DNA from: Prostheceraeus crozeri
Taxonomy: Eukaryota > Platyhelminthes > Polycladida > Euryleptidae
Direction: 5' to 3'
DNA: 64,000 nucleotides
NCBI GenBank assembly: GCA_907163375.1
Contig: CAJQUW010004437.1
Coordinates: 1 to 64,000, forward strand
The position numbers were made by a program, and so were the translations under genes. The notes below the pieces were generated by a model. That model saw nothing but the letters and a program-made list of their open reading frames with translations, searched no databases and was not told the DNA's origin. Of this stretch, positions 42,980 to 53,500 are shown piece after piece. Positions within the stretch are counted from its first letter, which is position 1, and every line of letters begins with the position of its first letter.

Positions 42980-45431
42980 TAAATGCTTTATTTTTTTAAG
43001 AAAACGGACACTCTGCAATATTTATTATTAGTTTGTTCTATGACAAGGCCAGCAGGACAAACAAATACAGGACAGTCTTACTAGGCTATTCTATATGTAC
43101 ATGTAGGCATCATAAGCTATAGTATGGGCCATTCCAAGCTTAATTAAACGGAGGAGCCCTTTGGGTAGCACCCATCATCCACGGTTGCTAAGGAATTTAG
43201 TGCTTAGGCTAAATTATTGTATGAGGAAATATTTTTATATCCAGCCCAAAAGAACTGGCACTCCACAAGAGTTGTATAGGTATATAGGCCTAATGAATTT
43301 ACAGATCTAATGCATCTGCATGGTATACTTCCATCGTTTTCTAGAACAAGATAAATTTATAAATGCAGACATCCGATATGCGCACATTTCCTGATTAATT
43401 TCAATACATTTCATATATACACGTATACAGTGCACATATCACTGTACAGTATACAGAGCATTATCAACACATAAGTATATATCACAAAGTATACCAAATA
43501 ACTACCGTAGATTTAATACATACACAGAAAAACTACAGTTTTCTAAAATGATGCAACCAAAGCTGACAGACCTCGAAACCAGCAAACCCTACTTGTTAAT
43601 ATAGCTAGCTGCTGCATGTTTTACAGCCGGAAAAGATCAAAAGAAATGTAATAAATCACATGGGCTCCAATCCTCTGTCCGTGGGGGTGGATAAAGAGGC
43701 GGATGTGCGAAAGTGACCAACACCAAGAATTGAATTGTTGTCGTAAATAAATACTAATATACTACAATACTAATACAGTGTACTAATACTAATACTAAGA
43801 TAAACAATGCTAAGGATGTTATGCAAACATACGACACAAAATTTTCTACCAGTTCATGCACTAAAACAGATTTTGAGGCTGTCGATTCATTTAATAGGTA
43901 GTTCAACTCAGCAAATGAAATGATAAAATGACATCATATTTTTGTATTTAAACATGTATTTCAAGTCCTACTTGTACATGAATAATGTTATTGTCGTTTG
44001 GAAGACGTTTCCTGTATTATCTAATGGACATATTTTTTTTAGATATGAACAGACATTGATTTGAAATATAATTGAAAAAGAGCTTGAAATGTAATTTTTT
44101 GAGATTTACTCTGTTGAGAAAATAGTGGAAGTCTGTATTTGTAATTGACTCAGTGTAAACGTTCATTTGCTCCAAAGCCTGATCTCATAAAAATAAAATT
44201 AAAAAAATAGGCTGATCATATTAGAATGAAATGAAGAATTCTTGGCGACAGAAGAGTGACGAAATTCATTCTTTGCATCAATCAAAGGTTTCTTCATTTA
44301 ATTTTGTATTACCTGCAATTAGTGAATTGTAAATTGAATTGATTTTTTTAATGGTTAAAGCATTTCCCTCTATTCAAAATGTTAAAAGGCTTAGTTATTT
44401 AATGACATTAACCTTGGTCACTATAATGGATCGCATAATGGACGCATGAAAACTTACCTTTGAAAATGAATCGTGTAGCCATCTTTGGGATTGATTACGA
44501 CGGCTTACCCCTCTTTGCTGAATTACCGCTTTTACCGCCACATACCGCTTCTTTTTCATATAGAGCCAACTGGTCGCTAATGAATTGATTCAGAGATTAT
44601 AGGCAGACTATTCAATCCTGAGATTCATTTTTACAAAAATTCCAATGCTTGGATGAGATTGAATCTGCAAAAAATAGTCAGATTACAGTATAGCCTACAT
44701 GTGCACGTGTTTCATAAAACAGTGTTTATGTTAAGTTAAATTGGAGTCCGTTACAACTTTTGGATTTAGGCAAATGTAGACTTTTCTAAACGTAGTGCAG
44801 ATCGTTGATCACCTAAACATTGCTGAAATTAGCTTTTTGTAAGATAAAAGCACCCTCAAATAGATAAAAATTTAGAATAGACCTATTAGATATTTTGATT
44901 GAGTAGACCATCTGGATATAGAAAATTACAATCGCCAAAGGAAATCTATAAATACACTTTTTGGTTGAAGAAAATAGAAGGTATGAATGCATGAATTACG
45001 AGACATAAATGGATTCGTCTCAAAAACATTTCTTTCACTGTTATAGACATTTTGAAACTCGAATTATTCATGCATAACACGACTCTCGGAAATGAATCGA
45101 AGTGTCCTACAGACATTTTTCTGAATCGATAAGAACTGTCAGATCCGCATGAACTACCATACTTATCACGAATTTATACTTGTACGATATTTAATGACTG
45201 TAAAACCAGAGGTATTGAGACTTTTTTTACGGACTTACCTTAAGATACATTGAAGGAATGAAGCACTGTGCATTGAGCAAATAAACATATCCACGACTCC
45301 ACGTACAGCAGGTAGTCTAACGAACAGTGACGGAAGGAAACAAAATGTCTTCTAGTTCGGGATGTTTCAAAATTCAGCAGTGTATGCCATTGGTCGTTGC
45401 TTGCGCTATTGATTGAAGATCTGTCACATTA
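42980..45431. other. Non-coding region
   Basis: About 2.4 kb without a supported gene; small simple repeats such as ACTAATACTAAT near 43770-43800. Nothing else recognised. Confidence 0.5.
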
Positions 45432-45660
45432 AACAATGCTGAGCGGGGATGCATAACCGCATTTACAGAAACTCGGATGCATTCCATAAGCATTCAATTG
45501 CTTCCACAACTGTCAGTGCAGTTGCAGTTGAGGATCATGTTTGAAAGGTGACTGCATTGGATGCATTGGAATGCTTTGGGATTCATCGAGATGCATCCTG
45601 GTATGCATCTAAGCGCAGTCAGATGCATCCAGATGTATCTATATACATCCAACTGCATTT
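45432..45660. repeat. Second ATGCAT-rich cluster
   Basis: Repeated GATGCATCC, GCATTGGATGCAT and ATGCATCTA words, similar in composition to 625-812 but not alignable over long stretches. Confidence 0.5.
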
Positions 45661-45956
45661 AATTTTGCTACGGGTTGCAATGGCTTATCAAGTGACATAA
45701 TAAAGTAATAGTGTATGTGACAGTTGAAAATGCCCGGAACAATCCACTTATTCCGTTATCTGGTAAATGTTTTCCTACCGTTTATTAGCTATAGTTTTTT
45801 GTAAAAATGATTTCAGTGCCTTCAGTTTATTACCCAGGCTATCCTTATGGACTTTATTACCCGATTCTGCACCTTTGCCGAAACGCACAGTCATCACACA
45901 TCAACTACTTATTTGATATGCAGGAGACTCTTTCTTGCACAAAGGAGTCTCGTGGA

Positions 45957-46714
45957 TGTACACGGTGAGTTGGAACGTGCGGGTTTAACTACGTTTAAAT
46001 TACGTGTGGCCGCCAAAATATCAACTTTCCTAAGAAGTGACCGCGAGTCGTTACCTGTAAAGGAACCGCCGCCGTGATAGCAACAGGGGCTGACATGACA
46101 ATCAATGAACCACTTCTGTGCTGCCTCAGGAAAACGCTCTTCCATGAAAGCGCACATAGCAATCGATTCAATGAAAACACGCGCCCGCTATTTTGATTGT
46201 TGAAGATCACATGACGCGTTGATTCAAAAAACATAGATATCTTCCTTTATCCTCATCTCTATCTATTGTCATCTGATACATATAGGTAAATAGAAAGACA
46301 AGAATTAATCTATATCAGTGCTATCGAAATCAATCAAGAAAATCAAGATTTGAATATTTGATCAGCGATTATTAAGTGCAGCCTATTTTTTGTAATTAAA
46401 TGCATGTAGCAGTAGGAACATAGCAAGAAAAAACGTCGATGAAAGTTTTTCTGATGCCAGATTTGAACTCAGCACTATCGAATTACCCAAAAACCGTTTA
46501 GAAACGACATGGGAAATTTTCTAGCTGCAAATAATTAATCGGTTTCGTTTTCGACGGCCGCCATTTTGTTTTTTTTGCATATAGCAAAGAAAGACGTCGT
46601 TGAAAGATTTTTTGATGTCAGATTTGAACTCAGCCCCATCGAATTACCCCAAAACCGTTGAGAAACCTTATGGGAAATTTTCAAGTTAAACCCGCACGTT
46701 CCGACTCACCGTGT
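45957..46714. mobile_element. MITE-like element with 30-bp inverted ends
   Basis: Ends read CACGGTGAGTTGGAACGTGC (from 45960) and, at the right, the complement with one change (GCACGTTCCGACTCACCGTG, ending about 46713); the match runs to GGGTTTAACT. Inside, a segment of about 105 bp (GATTTGAACTCAGCACTATC at about 46461 and GATTTGAACTCAGCCCCATC at about 46619) is directly repeated with a period of about 158 bp. No transposase; target duplication not resolved. Confidence 0.6.
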
Positions 46715-47457
46715 GCAGTTGACCAGTCTCCTGGAATTTAATTAGCGGCAGAACATGCTCATGCTCATGTATGAGTTGAATTCTTCGCATTATTTCAATC
46801 ACATATGTGGCTGCGCAACAATGCAAAGAATTCAATTTTGGGGCATAGAAAATAATTTCATCCTCAAGTGTTCAATCAGTCTTGTATGTCTATGACAACA
46901 TGGTCGACGACGAGAAAATATCACACTATCATGACCCAAGATGCAGAAATGCATCGAGAGGAAAGAAATAAAGCTTGGTATCAAATGACTTCAACACTAT
47001 CATCGAGAAGGAATATGAAGAAGAAATAAGGACAAGTGGAGTAAAAATAAAAGTTGCAACCGCAACATGAAAATTATAGAGATCGGATCCATTTGGCAGG
47101 AATAAATGTACTGTACATGTACGACGAAAGCCTTAATTTGCGGGATTGTGGAGCAGCGAGTGTTGTAGTAGACTATACGATATAAAACGCAAGAAATCCA
47201 AGTACACTGTAAATCACTGGATACGAAAATTGCATACGAACATATACCAAATTCACATACAATTTGAAACTGGCATGTTTTTCATGAGAAGGGCTCACTT
47301 ACTTTCGTATGTGATTGGTACGGAGCGATACGAACTATTCTATCTGTGATTGGCTGTTTTACAATGAAATATGAGTTGTTGGTATGTTTTATATACGAGA
47401 CTGGATGCAAATTCGTCCTCATTCGTACGTCTCTAGTATGTACAGCCCTAACATAGC
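46715..47457. other. Non-coding region
   Basis: No supported gene or repeat. Confidence 0.45.
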
Positions 47458-47520
47458 AATATATATATATATATGCTCAATAAATTCACTTAGAAGTATA
47501 AAGGAAAAACACAAATTAAA

Positions 47521-47560
47521 GCCCAACCGGTTTCACCTTTATCCAAGGCTTGTCACGGGC
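47521..47560 (-). ncRNA. Hammerhead-like fold, PLE-B left copy
   Basis: Minus strand: GCCC, GTGACAA, GCCTTGGATAAAAGT, GAAAC-CG-GTT, GGGC. Stem I GCCC/GGGC and the GAAAC..GTT segment agree with a type I hammerhead layout; stem II (CTT/AAG) is weak and the first core strand departs from CTGATGA. Confidence 0.4.
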
Positions 47561-47835
47561 AAGTGAAATATATTTCATAAAATTCAAAAGCTTGTATGCT
47601 GTCAAAGAAATAGAGAGGCAAAATACATTGGATAACTGGTGTCATAGATCAATACATGTAGACATATAGACATAGATAAATTTCAGGACATAGACAAATA
47701 TTCTTCATGCAATTGCTGGGAGTATACAACTTCTTTATTTTCATTAATTATCCTTATTTAATTTTGGTTTCAGAATCTCCATACACATTTTCTCTTTCGA
47801 CTCCCGCATTATTTTGTTACTTCCACTTGGTAATT

Positions 47836-47960
47836 TCAAATAGGCATGACATAAAATGGGGGATCATTATCTTTTGAACAAGAGGAGATATGCTTACTTA
47901 CATGCAATACTTGATATTTATGATATATATATATATATATATTTATGATATATATATATA
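47836..47960 (-). pseudogene. PLE-B GIY-YIG C-terminal end, left copy
   Basis: Minus strand: HVSKHISSCSKDNDPPFYVM and PI, the end of the GIY-YIG domain as in PLE-D (KHIYECASNDPPFCVMPV). A (TA)n tract replaces about ten codons that should link it to the VRVHRQQ segment, found at 49625-49733 beyond PLE-C. Confidence 0.7.
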
Positions 47961-47970
47961 TATATATATT
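47922..47970. repeat. (TA)n tract at the 3' border of PLE-C
   Basis: Two runs of TA separated by TTTATGA, the same pattern as in the intact right copy at 52801-52866. Confidence 0.9.
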
Positions 47971-48029
47971 TACGCACAAAGTTCCCAGACGCTTCATATT
48001 GTCATTGTGAAAGAAAAACACTTTTTTTT

Positions 48030-48072
48030 CCGGACTAGTTTCAAGGCTAGTTTATTGCCTCATCTTCAGCGG
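48030..48072 (-). ncRNA. Hammerhead-ribozyme-like fold at the PLE-C 3' end
   Basis: Minus strand: CCG, CTGAAGATGA, stem II GGC/GCC around AATAAACTA, TT, GAAAC-TA-GTC, CGG. Stem I is CCG/CGG. The core strand looks like CTGATGA with a three-base insertion. Position and order match the other Penelope 3' ends here. Confidence 0.45.
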
Positions 48073-48240
48073 TACAACAAAGAATCAATAAAATCCACAA
48101 TAAAATTTATATCTACAAGTTTGCTTCAACAGAAACATTTTCATTAACTAAAATCTCAAATAAAATACGTCACAAAATACAGAGAGCGTTGAACCACATA
48201 GCTATTGCGCTAAACATGACATCATTACGAGCGGATTACG

Positions 48241-49545
48241 TCATAAATTTAATGTCAAAGGAAATTGTCCGTTCCGGTCATTCGATAAGCAATCTGTGTT
48301 GTTAATTAAAATAGATTCTAGAATCATTGGGTATTTCGAGCAACCTATAATTTTGAAATTTTCATGTTTCGGTGCATGAACATGCATGGAAACCTCAGTT
48401 TGAGTAGGATACCCTCGTAAGTGCTCTGAGATACGGGTATAGAAATGCCTTTTGGTGGCACCAATGTACCGCATTGGACAGCGGTCACAGTTATATTGAT
48501 AAACAATATCCGATCGCAGATCACTCACAATTTTATCTTTGTTGCGAAAAAAATCTTTCATTTTACACGTACTGTACGTAGTTTGAATTTCAGCCTTAGA
48601 CAGTTTTTGATTGATTTTATGAATTCTATGATTGAAATCTTTAAATCCTTCACGAATGAAAGGCACGGACCAATAAATAATTTCCTTATCATTCTCTTTA
48701 TTTTTATTCTCTTGCTTTGCACAAACTTTTTCTTCGACTTGCTTTTTTACTTTCAAAATTGTTTCCAATTGAAAACCATTACCTATAAATGTTTCAATAA
48801 TTTTCTCAGATGCTGATTCATACAGAGTCTGATCAGAGCAAATTCTGAAGGCTCGAGACAGCAACGAACGAATGGCTGCTAATTTATATTTTTCAGGCGC
48901 ATAAGCGAACTGAGGAGTATAGACTCCAGTGTTTGTTGATTTGATATGGAAATCAATTTTGAAAGAATTATCAGTTTCAAGAGTTATCTCCGTATCTAAA
49001 AATGTGATGCATTTGTTACTACTTTCTTCTAGAGTAAATTGGATGTTCTCATCCAATGAGTTGATGAAGTTCAGAAACTTTTTAGCATCACTACTATTTT
49101 TGAAAATCGTGAAACAATCGTCCACATAACGACGATAAAAAATTGGCAATGTGCCTTCATACTTATGGAATTTGCTTTCAAGCATATCGAGAGCAAACGC
49201 AGCCATAGTAGGGCCAAGGTGAGAGCCCATGGCCATACCGTCCACCTGGTGGTATAGTTGGTTGTCAAAACTGAACAAAATGTTTGTGCACGCAAGGTTC
49301 AATAGACTTTTTAAAGCTTTCTCTGAAATTGGAAAGTCACCGAAATCGATCAACGAGGTTATGTGATTAATGGTTCTGTTCACAGGAATATTCGTAAATA
49401 AACTTTTAACATCCAAGCTAAAGAGATCAAATTCTTTTTCCTCAGGAAGAGATAAAGATTTTATGTCTTCAACAAACTGAAAAGTATCTTTCAAGGAAAA
49501 CTTTCGAGGAACATACTTTTTCAGTAAATCATCAAGCCAAAGATA
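48241..49545 (-). CDS. PLE-C reverse transcriptase plus GIY-YIG endonuclease, 5'-truncated
   Basis: A long open minus-strand frame (about 435 codons once TA-derived residues are discounted). RT: FDLFSLDVKSLFTNIP (first catalytic Asp), YHQVDGMAMGSHLGPTMAA, FYRRYVDDCFTIF (intact YVDD) and CITFLDTEITL (thumb). A basic linker follows, then the GIY-YIG domain YQYNCDRCPMRYIGATKRHF and YTRISEHLRG. Both catalytic regions are intact; what is missing is the N-terminal part before LDDLLKKYVPRKFSL. Transcription from its own 5' region is not possible. It is the best preserved Penelope protein in the window. Confidence 0.88.
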   Translation of the reverse strand, partial: YLWLDDLLKKYVPRKFSLKDTFQFVEDIKSLSLPEEKEFDLFSLDVKSLFTNIPVNRTINHITSLIDFGDFPISEKALKSLLNLACTNILFSFDNQLYHQVDGMAMGSHLGPTMAAFALDMLESKFHKYEGTLPIFYRRYVDDCFTIFKNSSDAKKFLNFINSLDENIQFTLEESSNKCITFLDTEITLETDNSFKIDFHIKSTNTGVYTPQFAYAPEKYKLAAIRSLLSRAFRICSDQTLYESASEKIIETFIGNGFQLETILKVKKQVEEKVCAKQENKNKENDKEIIYWSVPFIREGFKDFNHRIHKINQKLSKAEIQTTYSTCKMKDFFRNKDKIVSDLRSDIVYQYNCDRCPMRYIGATKRHFYTRISEHLRGYPTQTEVSMHVHAPKHENFKIIGCSKYPMILESILINNTDCLSNDRNGQFPLTLNL

Positions 49546-49569
49546 TATATACAAGATAAGATAAGCCAA

Positions 49570-49570
<1 letters not shown>

Positions 49571-49624
<54 letters not shown>
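49571..49624. repeat. (TA)n tract at the 5' border of PLE-C
   Basis: About 27 TA units. Confidence 0.95.
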
Positions 49625-49627
<3 letters not shown>

Positions 49628-49733
49628 TTGTTGTCGATGGACTCTTACACGTGATCTCAAGCTATCTCCTGTTTGCCCTACATAAAGTTCTTCACAACCA
49701 CGACATCTCATAACATAGATCAGGTCTTTTGAA
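49625..49733 (-). pseudogene. PLE-B GIY-YIG segment, left copy, upstream half
   Basis: Minus strand encodes MRCRGCEELYVGQT and SLRSRVRVHRQQ, identical in sense to the plus copy ending at 52800. Similarity to the plus copy ends at about 49733, the truncation point. Confidence 0.8.
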
Positions 49734-49899
49734 TTGTCGCAAGTTCCATTCGTATAGCTTCGTGGGACATGCTAATCCTTTCGGTCAATCGATTTTCACA
49801 ACTATTAAAATTTTCCATTACTAATGCATTAATTGAATGTACCAGTGTGGGAAGATTTTCTACTTTCGTCAGTAAAGCCTTGCGACAGTAAAAAAGGAT
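49734..49899. other. Junction between the two PLE-B copies
   Basis: 166 bp not recognised in either copy. The minus strand is open (LTKVENLPTLVHSINALVME) and helical; it may be unrelated host DNA or the 5' leader of PLE-B. Confidence 0.35.
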
Positions 49900-50401
49900 A
49901 TGCAATTGTCAACTAATGGTGGTAATCACGACCACTTTATGGCGCAGAAGTTATTGAAAAGAAAAATGTTTTATTACCAAGCATTTCGTAATAATGGCAT
50001 TGCGGATGTATACCAGAATGAATTAAACTCTGAAAATCCAAGAATACCCAGAAAATTTTGGCGTAAGCCATTACAATACCTGTCTAATGATGGGCAAGAA
50101 TTGCGTAAGTCACTTTCAATAGCAGAGGTCACACATGAAATAGATCGGTTGAGGCCTATTGCGCGTATTAAAACTGAATATTTCACAAAAATAGATGCCG
50201 AAATAGAGAGCTACATAAGGAATATATTTAATGGAACTATGATTAATCAAAAAATGGAATCATGGCGAAAGGAAGTTCATAACGAAGAAGAAACAAGCCA
50301 TAAAATATGGGAAGAGAAGAGTAGTTTCTTTAGATCCGATAAACATTTAACATCATTACATATTAGCAACTTGGCAACCAAGAGAAATGGGTAAGCTTCA
50401 A

Positions 50402-50742
50402 AGTAACACTAATGACTATCGGGTACGAAGGAATCAGCCTCGTAATTTTTATAGATCATACAATGATACTAGATTTGTAAGGTCCAATAATTTTCAAAAC
50501 AATACCTGACCCTGATACAAGGAATAATTATCCTAATTTTGACAGGAGAAATTACAACAGTTACAACCGCATTCCTAACAATGGAAGAGGTTTTTCAAAT
50601 GGTAATCGATATAGAACCAATTTTAGAAGATATAAAAATTTCAATTCAAATCGTAGCAATTTGCTGGAAGATTATGAAAGAGCAAATCTTAACACAGAGG
50701 AGCATGTATCACATTTCAATAACGATAGTAATCATTTTTTAT
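50402..50742 (+). pseudogene. Asn/Arg/Tyr-rich linker of PLE-B
   Basis: Two frames joined by a one-base shift near 50505 read VRRNQPRNFYRSYND and then RRNYNSYNRIPNNGRGFSNG and YRTNFRRYKNFNSNRSN. The composition is strongly biased to Asn, Arg, Tyr and Phe with few acids until the last 25 residues. It resembles RNA-binding low-complexity segments; function unknown. Confidence 0.55.
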
Positions 50743-52800
50743 GCTAAACGACCTAAAAACTCTAAATTTCTCAAGCTACAGCTTGACAGAGGTGGAGAGA
50801 AACCTTCTTTCAAAAGGATGCAAATTTACCCCTTTGCCTAGTACAAATTTGAGAGGCTTATTTGATGATGCGGTGTATTTCTGTAGAAGACTACGTTTAA
50901 TAGATTACTTTAAAGATGAAAATCAAATAGAAGAAAATGCCACATCAACTACAATGCAAATAAAAAATGATGCGAATTTTGAACCACCCAAAGGTTTGAA
51001 CCCTGTTCTGGATAACAACATAGATGTTATACTAAACGAAACTAAAAAATTAGAAAATGTACCGAAGAGGAAGAGTAATGTAAGCAGGGAGGAGAAAATT
51101 GCACTGAAAAACCTTCGTGATCTAGAGCATATACATATAACAAAAGCCGACAAAGGTGGATCGTTCGTGATAATGAACTATGAGGATTATAAGAATTGCA
51201 TCTACGATGAGCATTTAAATGGCAGGAATACCTATAGACCCATTTTTAAATATGATGTTAATAGCACACTAAATCTTATCAAAAGATACTGCAATGATTT
51301 CAGCCAGTGTTTAACGACTAAAGAGACTAAGTATCTTAGTAAGTTTAGTGCAGATATCCCTTTTATATACGGACTGCCAAAAATACATAAAATTGCGAGC
51401 TTACATGTGGATTTAGAATCGGTGGATAAATATGGCTACGTTAAAACCAACTTACCAGAAAATTTAAAATTACGCCCTATCATATCAAGCGCAAAAAGGG
51501 CCTACTAATCACCTGAGCTTCTTCTTGGATGAAATTTTGAAGTCTTTAACTTTGAAGCTTCCCAGCTTTTGTAAAGATAGCTCTCATTTCATTTCCAAGT
51601 TACCAACATTTGTGGAAAATTCGTCCTTTGTGTCTTTTGATGTAACGTCTCTATACACAAATATTGATAATGATTTAGGACTTACAGCAATTGAATTTTG
51701 GATAGAAAAGTACAGAGATTTGATCGAAGAAAGATATACAACTAATTTCATATTGAAAGGAATCTCTATTGTCTTGAACAATAATTTCTTCAGTTTTGAG
51801 GACAGGTTTTTCCTTCAAATTTCTGGTACCGCTATGGGCACAAGACTCGCCCCCACATGCGCATCATTATCAGTTGGCTTCCTGGAAGAGAAAATGTACG
51901 CCCATATGAAAAATATTTTGAATGTAAATGATTTTGATTACTTTCACATGCAGTGGGTGAGGTACTTGGATGACTGTTTTGTGATTTGGAGGGACTCGTT
52001 TGGGGACATAGAAGAGTTTCATGAATTTTTGAATAATATGAATAGCAAGATAAATTTTACAATGGAACAGAGATAAATTGAATTTTTTGGACGTAACAGT
52101 TTACAAAGAAAATAACAAAGTTGAGACTGACATATTCTATAAACCTACGGATGGTCATAACTATGCTCCGTTTAATTCCAGCCATCCTAATCATGTCATT
52201 TGTAATATTCCATACACCCTTGCGAACAGAGTAAGCAGAATAGTATCGAAATCTGAAAGAAAATTAGTACGTTTCAATGAACTGAAAAATCAACTACTTG
52301 CCCTTGGCTATCCAATCCCTCTAATCAATGATTCGATATCAAAAGCAAAAAGTGAGATCACTAGGGTGAAGAAAAACCAACATTCCAGTTTAACGATTCC
52401 CTTTATTTCCACATATAACCCGAATAATCCGAAACTTTTCCGGGACGTTATTAATCCAATCTTCACTGGTTTAAAAGTGCATCCGACTTTTAGAGACTAC
52501 AGAATAAGACGCACATACCGTCAGTCTCCTTCACGGCAATTGAGAAAAAATAACAGGAAAACATTAGTGGGTGCTACAAAATGTGGTTATGGTAGATGTG
52601 AATTCTGCCATTACATCATCGAAAGTGCATTGTTTTCTTTTAAATTTGGGGACGAAATCAAACATTTTCACGTAAAAGCAAATATGAATTGCTATTCAAA
52701 AGACCTGATTTATGTTATGAGATGTCGTGGTTGTGAAGAACTTTATGTAGGGCAAACAGGATATAGCTTGAGATCACGTGTAAGAGTCCATCGACAACAA

Positions 52801-52801
52801 G

Positions 52802-52832
<31 letters not shown>

Positions 52833-52866
52833 TAAATATATATATATATATATATATATCATAAAT
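52801..52866. repeat. (TA)n tract inside the PLE-B endonuclease coding region
   Basis: Two TA runs separated by CATAAA, replacing about ten codons between VRVHRQQ and the C-terminal GIY-YIG segment (SKHISSCSKDNDPPF). In the left copy the corresponding tract received PLE-C. Confidence 0.9.
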
Positions 52867-53221
52867 ATCAAGTATTGCATGTAAGTAAGCATATCTCCTC
52901 TTGTTCAAAAGATAATGATCCCCCATTTTATGTCATGCCTATTTGAAATTACCAAGTGGAAGTAACAAAATAATGCGGGAGTCGAAAGAGAAAATGTGTA
53001 TGGAAATTCTGAAACCAAAATTAAATAAGGATAATTAATGAAAATAAAGAAGTTGTATACTCCCAGCAATTGCATGAAGAATATTTGTCTATGTCCTGAA
53101 ATTTATCTATGTCTATATGTCTACATGTATTGATCTATGACACCAGTTATCCAATGTATTTTGCCTCTCTATTTCTTTGATGGCATACAAGCTTTTGAAT
53201 TTTATGAAATATATTTCACTT

Positions 53222-53261
53222 GCCCGTGACAAGCCTTGGATAAAAGTGAAACCGGTTGGGC
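53222..53261 (+). ncRNA. Hammerhead-like fold, PLE-B right copy
   Basis: Plus-strand twin of 47521-47560: GCCC, GTGACAA, CCTTGGATAAAAG, GAAAC-CG-GTT, GGGC. Confidence 0.4.
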
Positions 53262-53340
53262 TTTAATTTGTGTTTTTCCTTTACACTTGTAAGTGAATTT
53301 ATTGAGCATATTTAATTTCCATTTTTGCTTAGTCTTTTTT

Positions 53341-53341
53341 G

Positions 53342-53374
<33 letters not shown>

Positions 53375-53409
53375 ATATATATATTTATTTATTTATATAT
53401 ATATATATA
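53341..53409. repeat. TA-rich tract between PLE-B and PLE-D
   Basis: Runs of TA interrupted by TTTA. It borders the 3' ends of two Penelope families that face each other. Confidence 0.9.
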
Positions 53410-53459
53410 AAATAAATCACAATTGGATGCTGCAAGGAAAAGAAAACACAAATATTTTT

Positions 53460-53500
53460 GCCCAACCGGTTTCTGCCTGACTTGCAGGATTCTCAAGGGC
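53460..53500 (-). ncRNA. Hammerhead-ribozyme-like fold at the PLE-D 3' end
   Basis: Minus strand: GCCC, TTGAGAA, stem II CCTG/CAGG around CAAGT, GAAAC-CG-GTT, GGGC. Stem I GCCC/GGGC. The core strand TTGAGAA differs from CTGATGA at two or three positions. Confidence 0.5.

Larger units (their letters stand above)
47971..49570 (-). mobile_element. PLE-C: Penelope-like element inserted in a TA repeat of PLE-B
   Basis: A 1.6-kb, 5'-truncated Penelope-like copy of a different family on minus. Both ends abut (TA)n (47948-47970 and 49571-49624), which together correspond to one TA tract in the undisturbed PLE-B copy. It therefore inserted after PLE-B had duplicated. Confidence 0.85.
49900..52866 (+). 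pseudogene. PLE-B Penelope-like protein, near full length but frameshifted
   Basis: N-terminal region 49900-50394 (NPRIPRKFWRKPLQYLSNDG; helical). Then an Asn/Arg/Tyr-rich linker (50402-50742), then the RT N-terminus 50741-51508 (HIHITKADKGGSFVIMNYED; DIPFIYGLPKIHK; LRPIISS). After a frameshift at about 51505 come FVSFDVTSLYTNI, SGTAMGTRLAPTCASL and VRYLDDCFVIW, with both catalytic Asp sites intact. Another shift at about 52070 leads to NFLDVTVYKENN, a Cys-rich segment (CGYGRCEFCHY) and GIY-YIG (CRGCEELYVGQTGYSLRSRV). The endonuclease is then interrupted by a (TA)n tract at 52801. At least three shifts in total. Confidence 0.85.
47476..53330. mobile_element. PLE-B: inverted pair of Penelope-like copies
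   Basis: A near-full copy runs on plus (49900-53330). A 5'-truncated copy holding only the GIY-YIG end and 3' tail runs on minus; it is seen at 49733-49625 and 47945-47480, split by the inserted PLE-C. The two 3' ends form outward-facing inverted repeats of about 470 bp (47480-47945 versus 52865-53325) that are almost identical. TA tracts lie outside at 47458-47475 and 53341-53409. This is the same head-to-head plan as PLE-A and the 41.6-42.7 kb palindrome. Confidence 0.85.
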
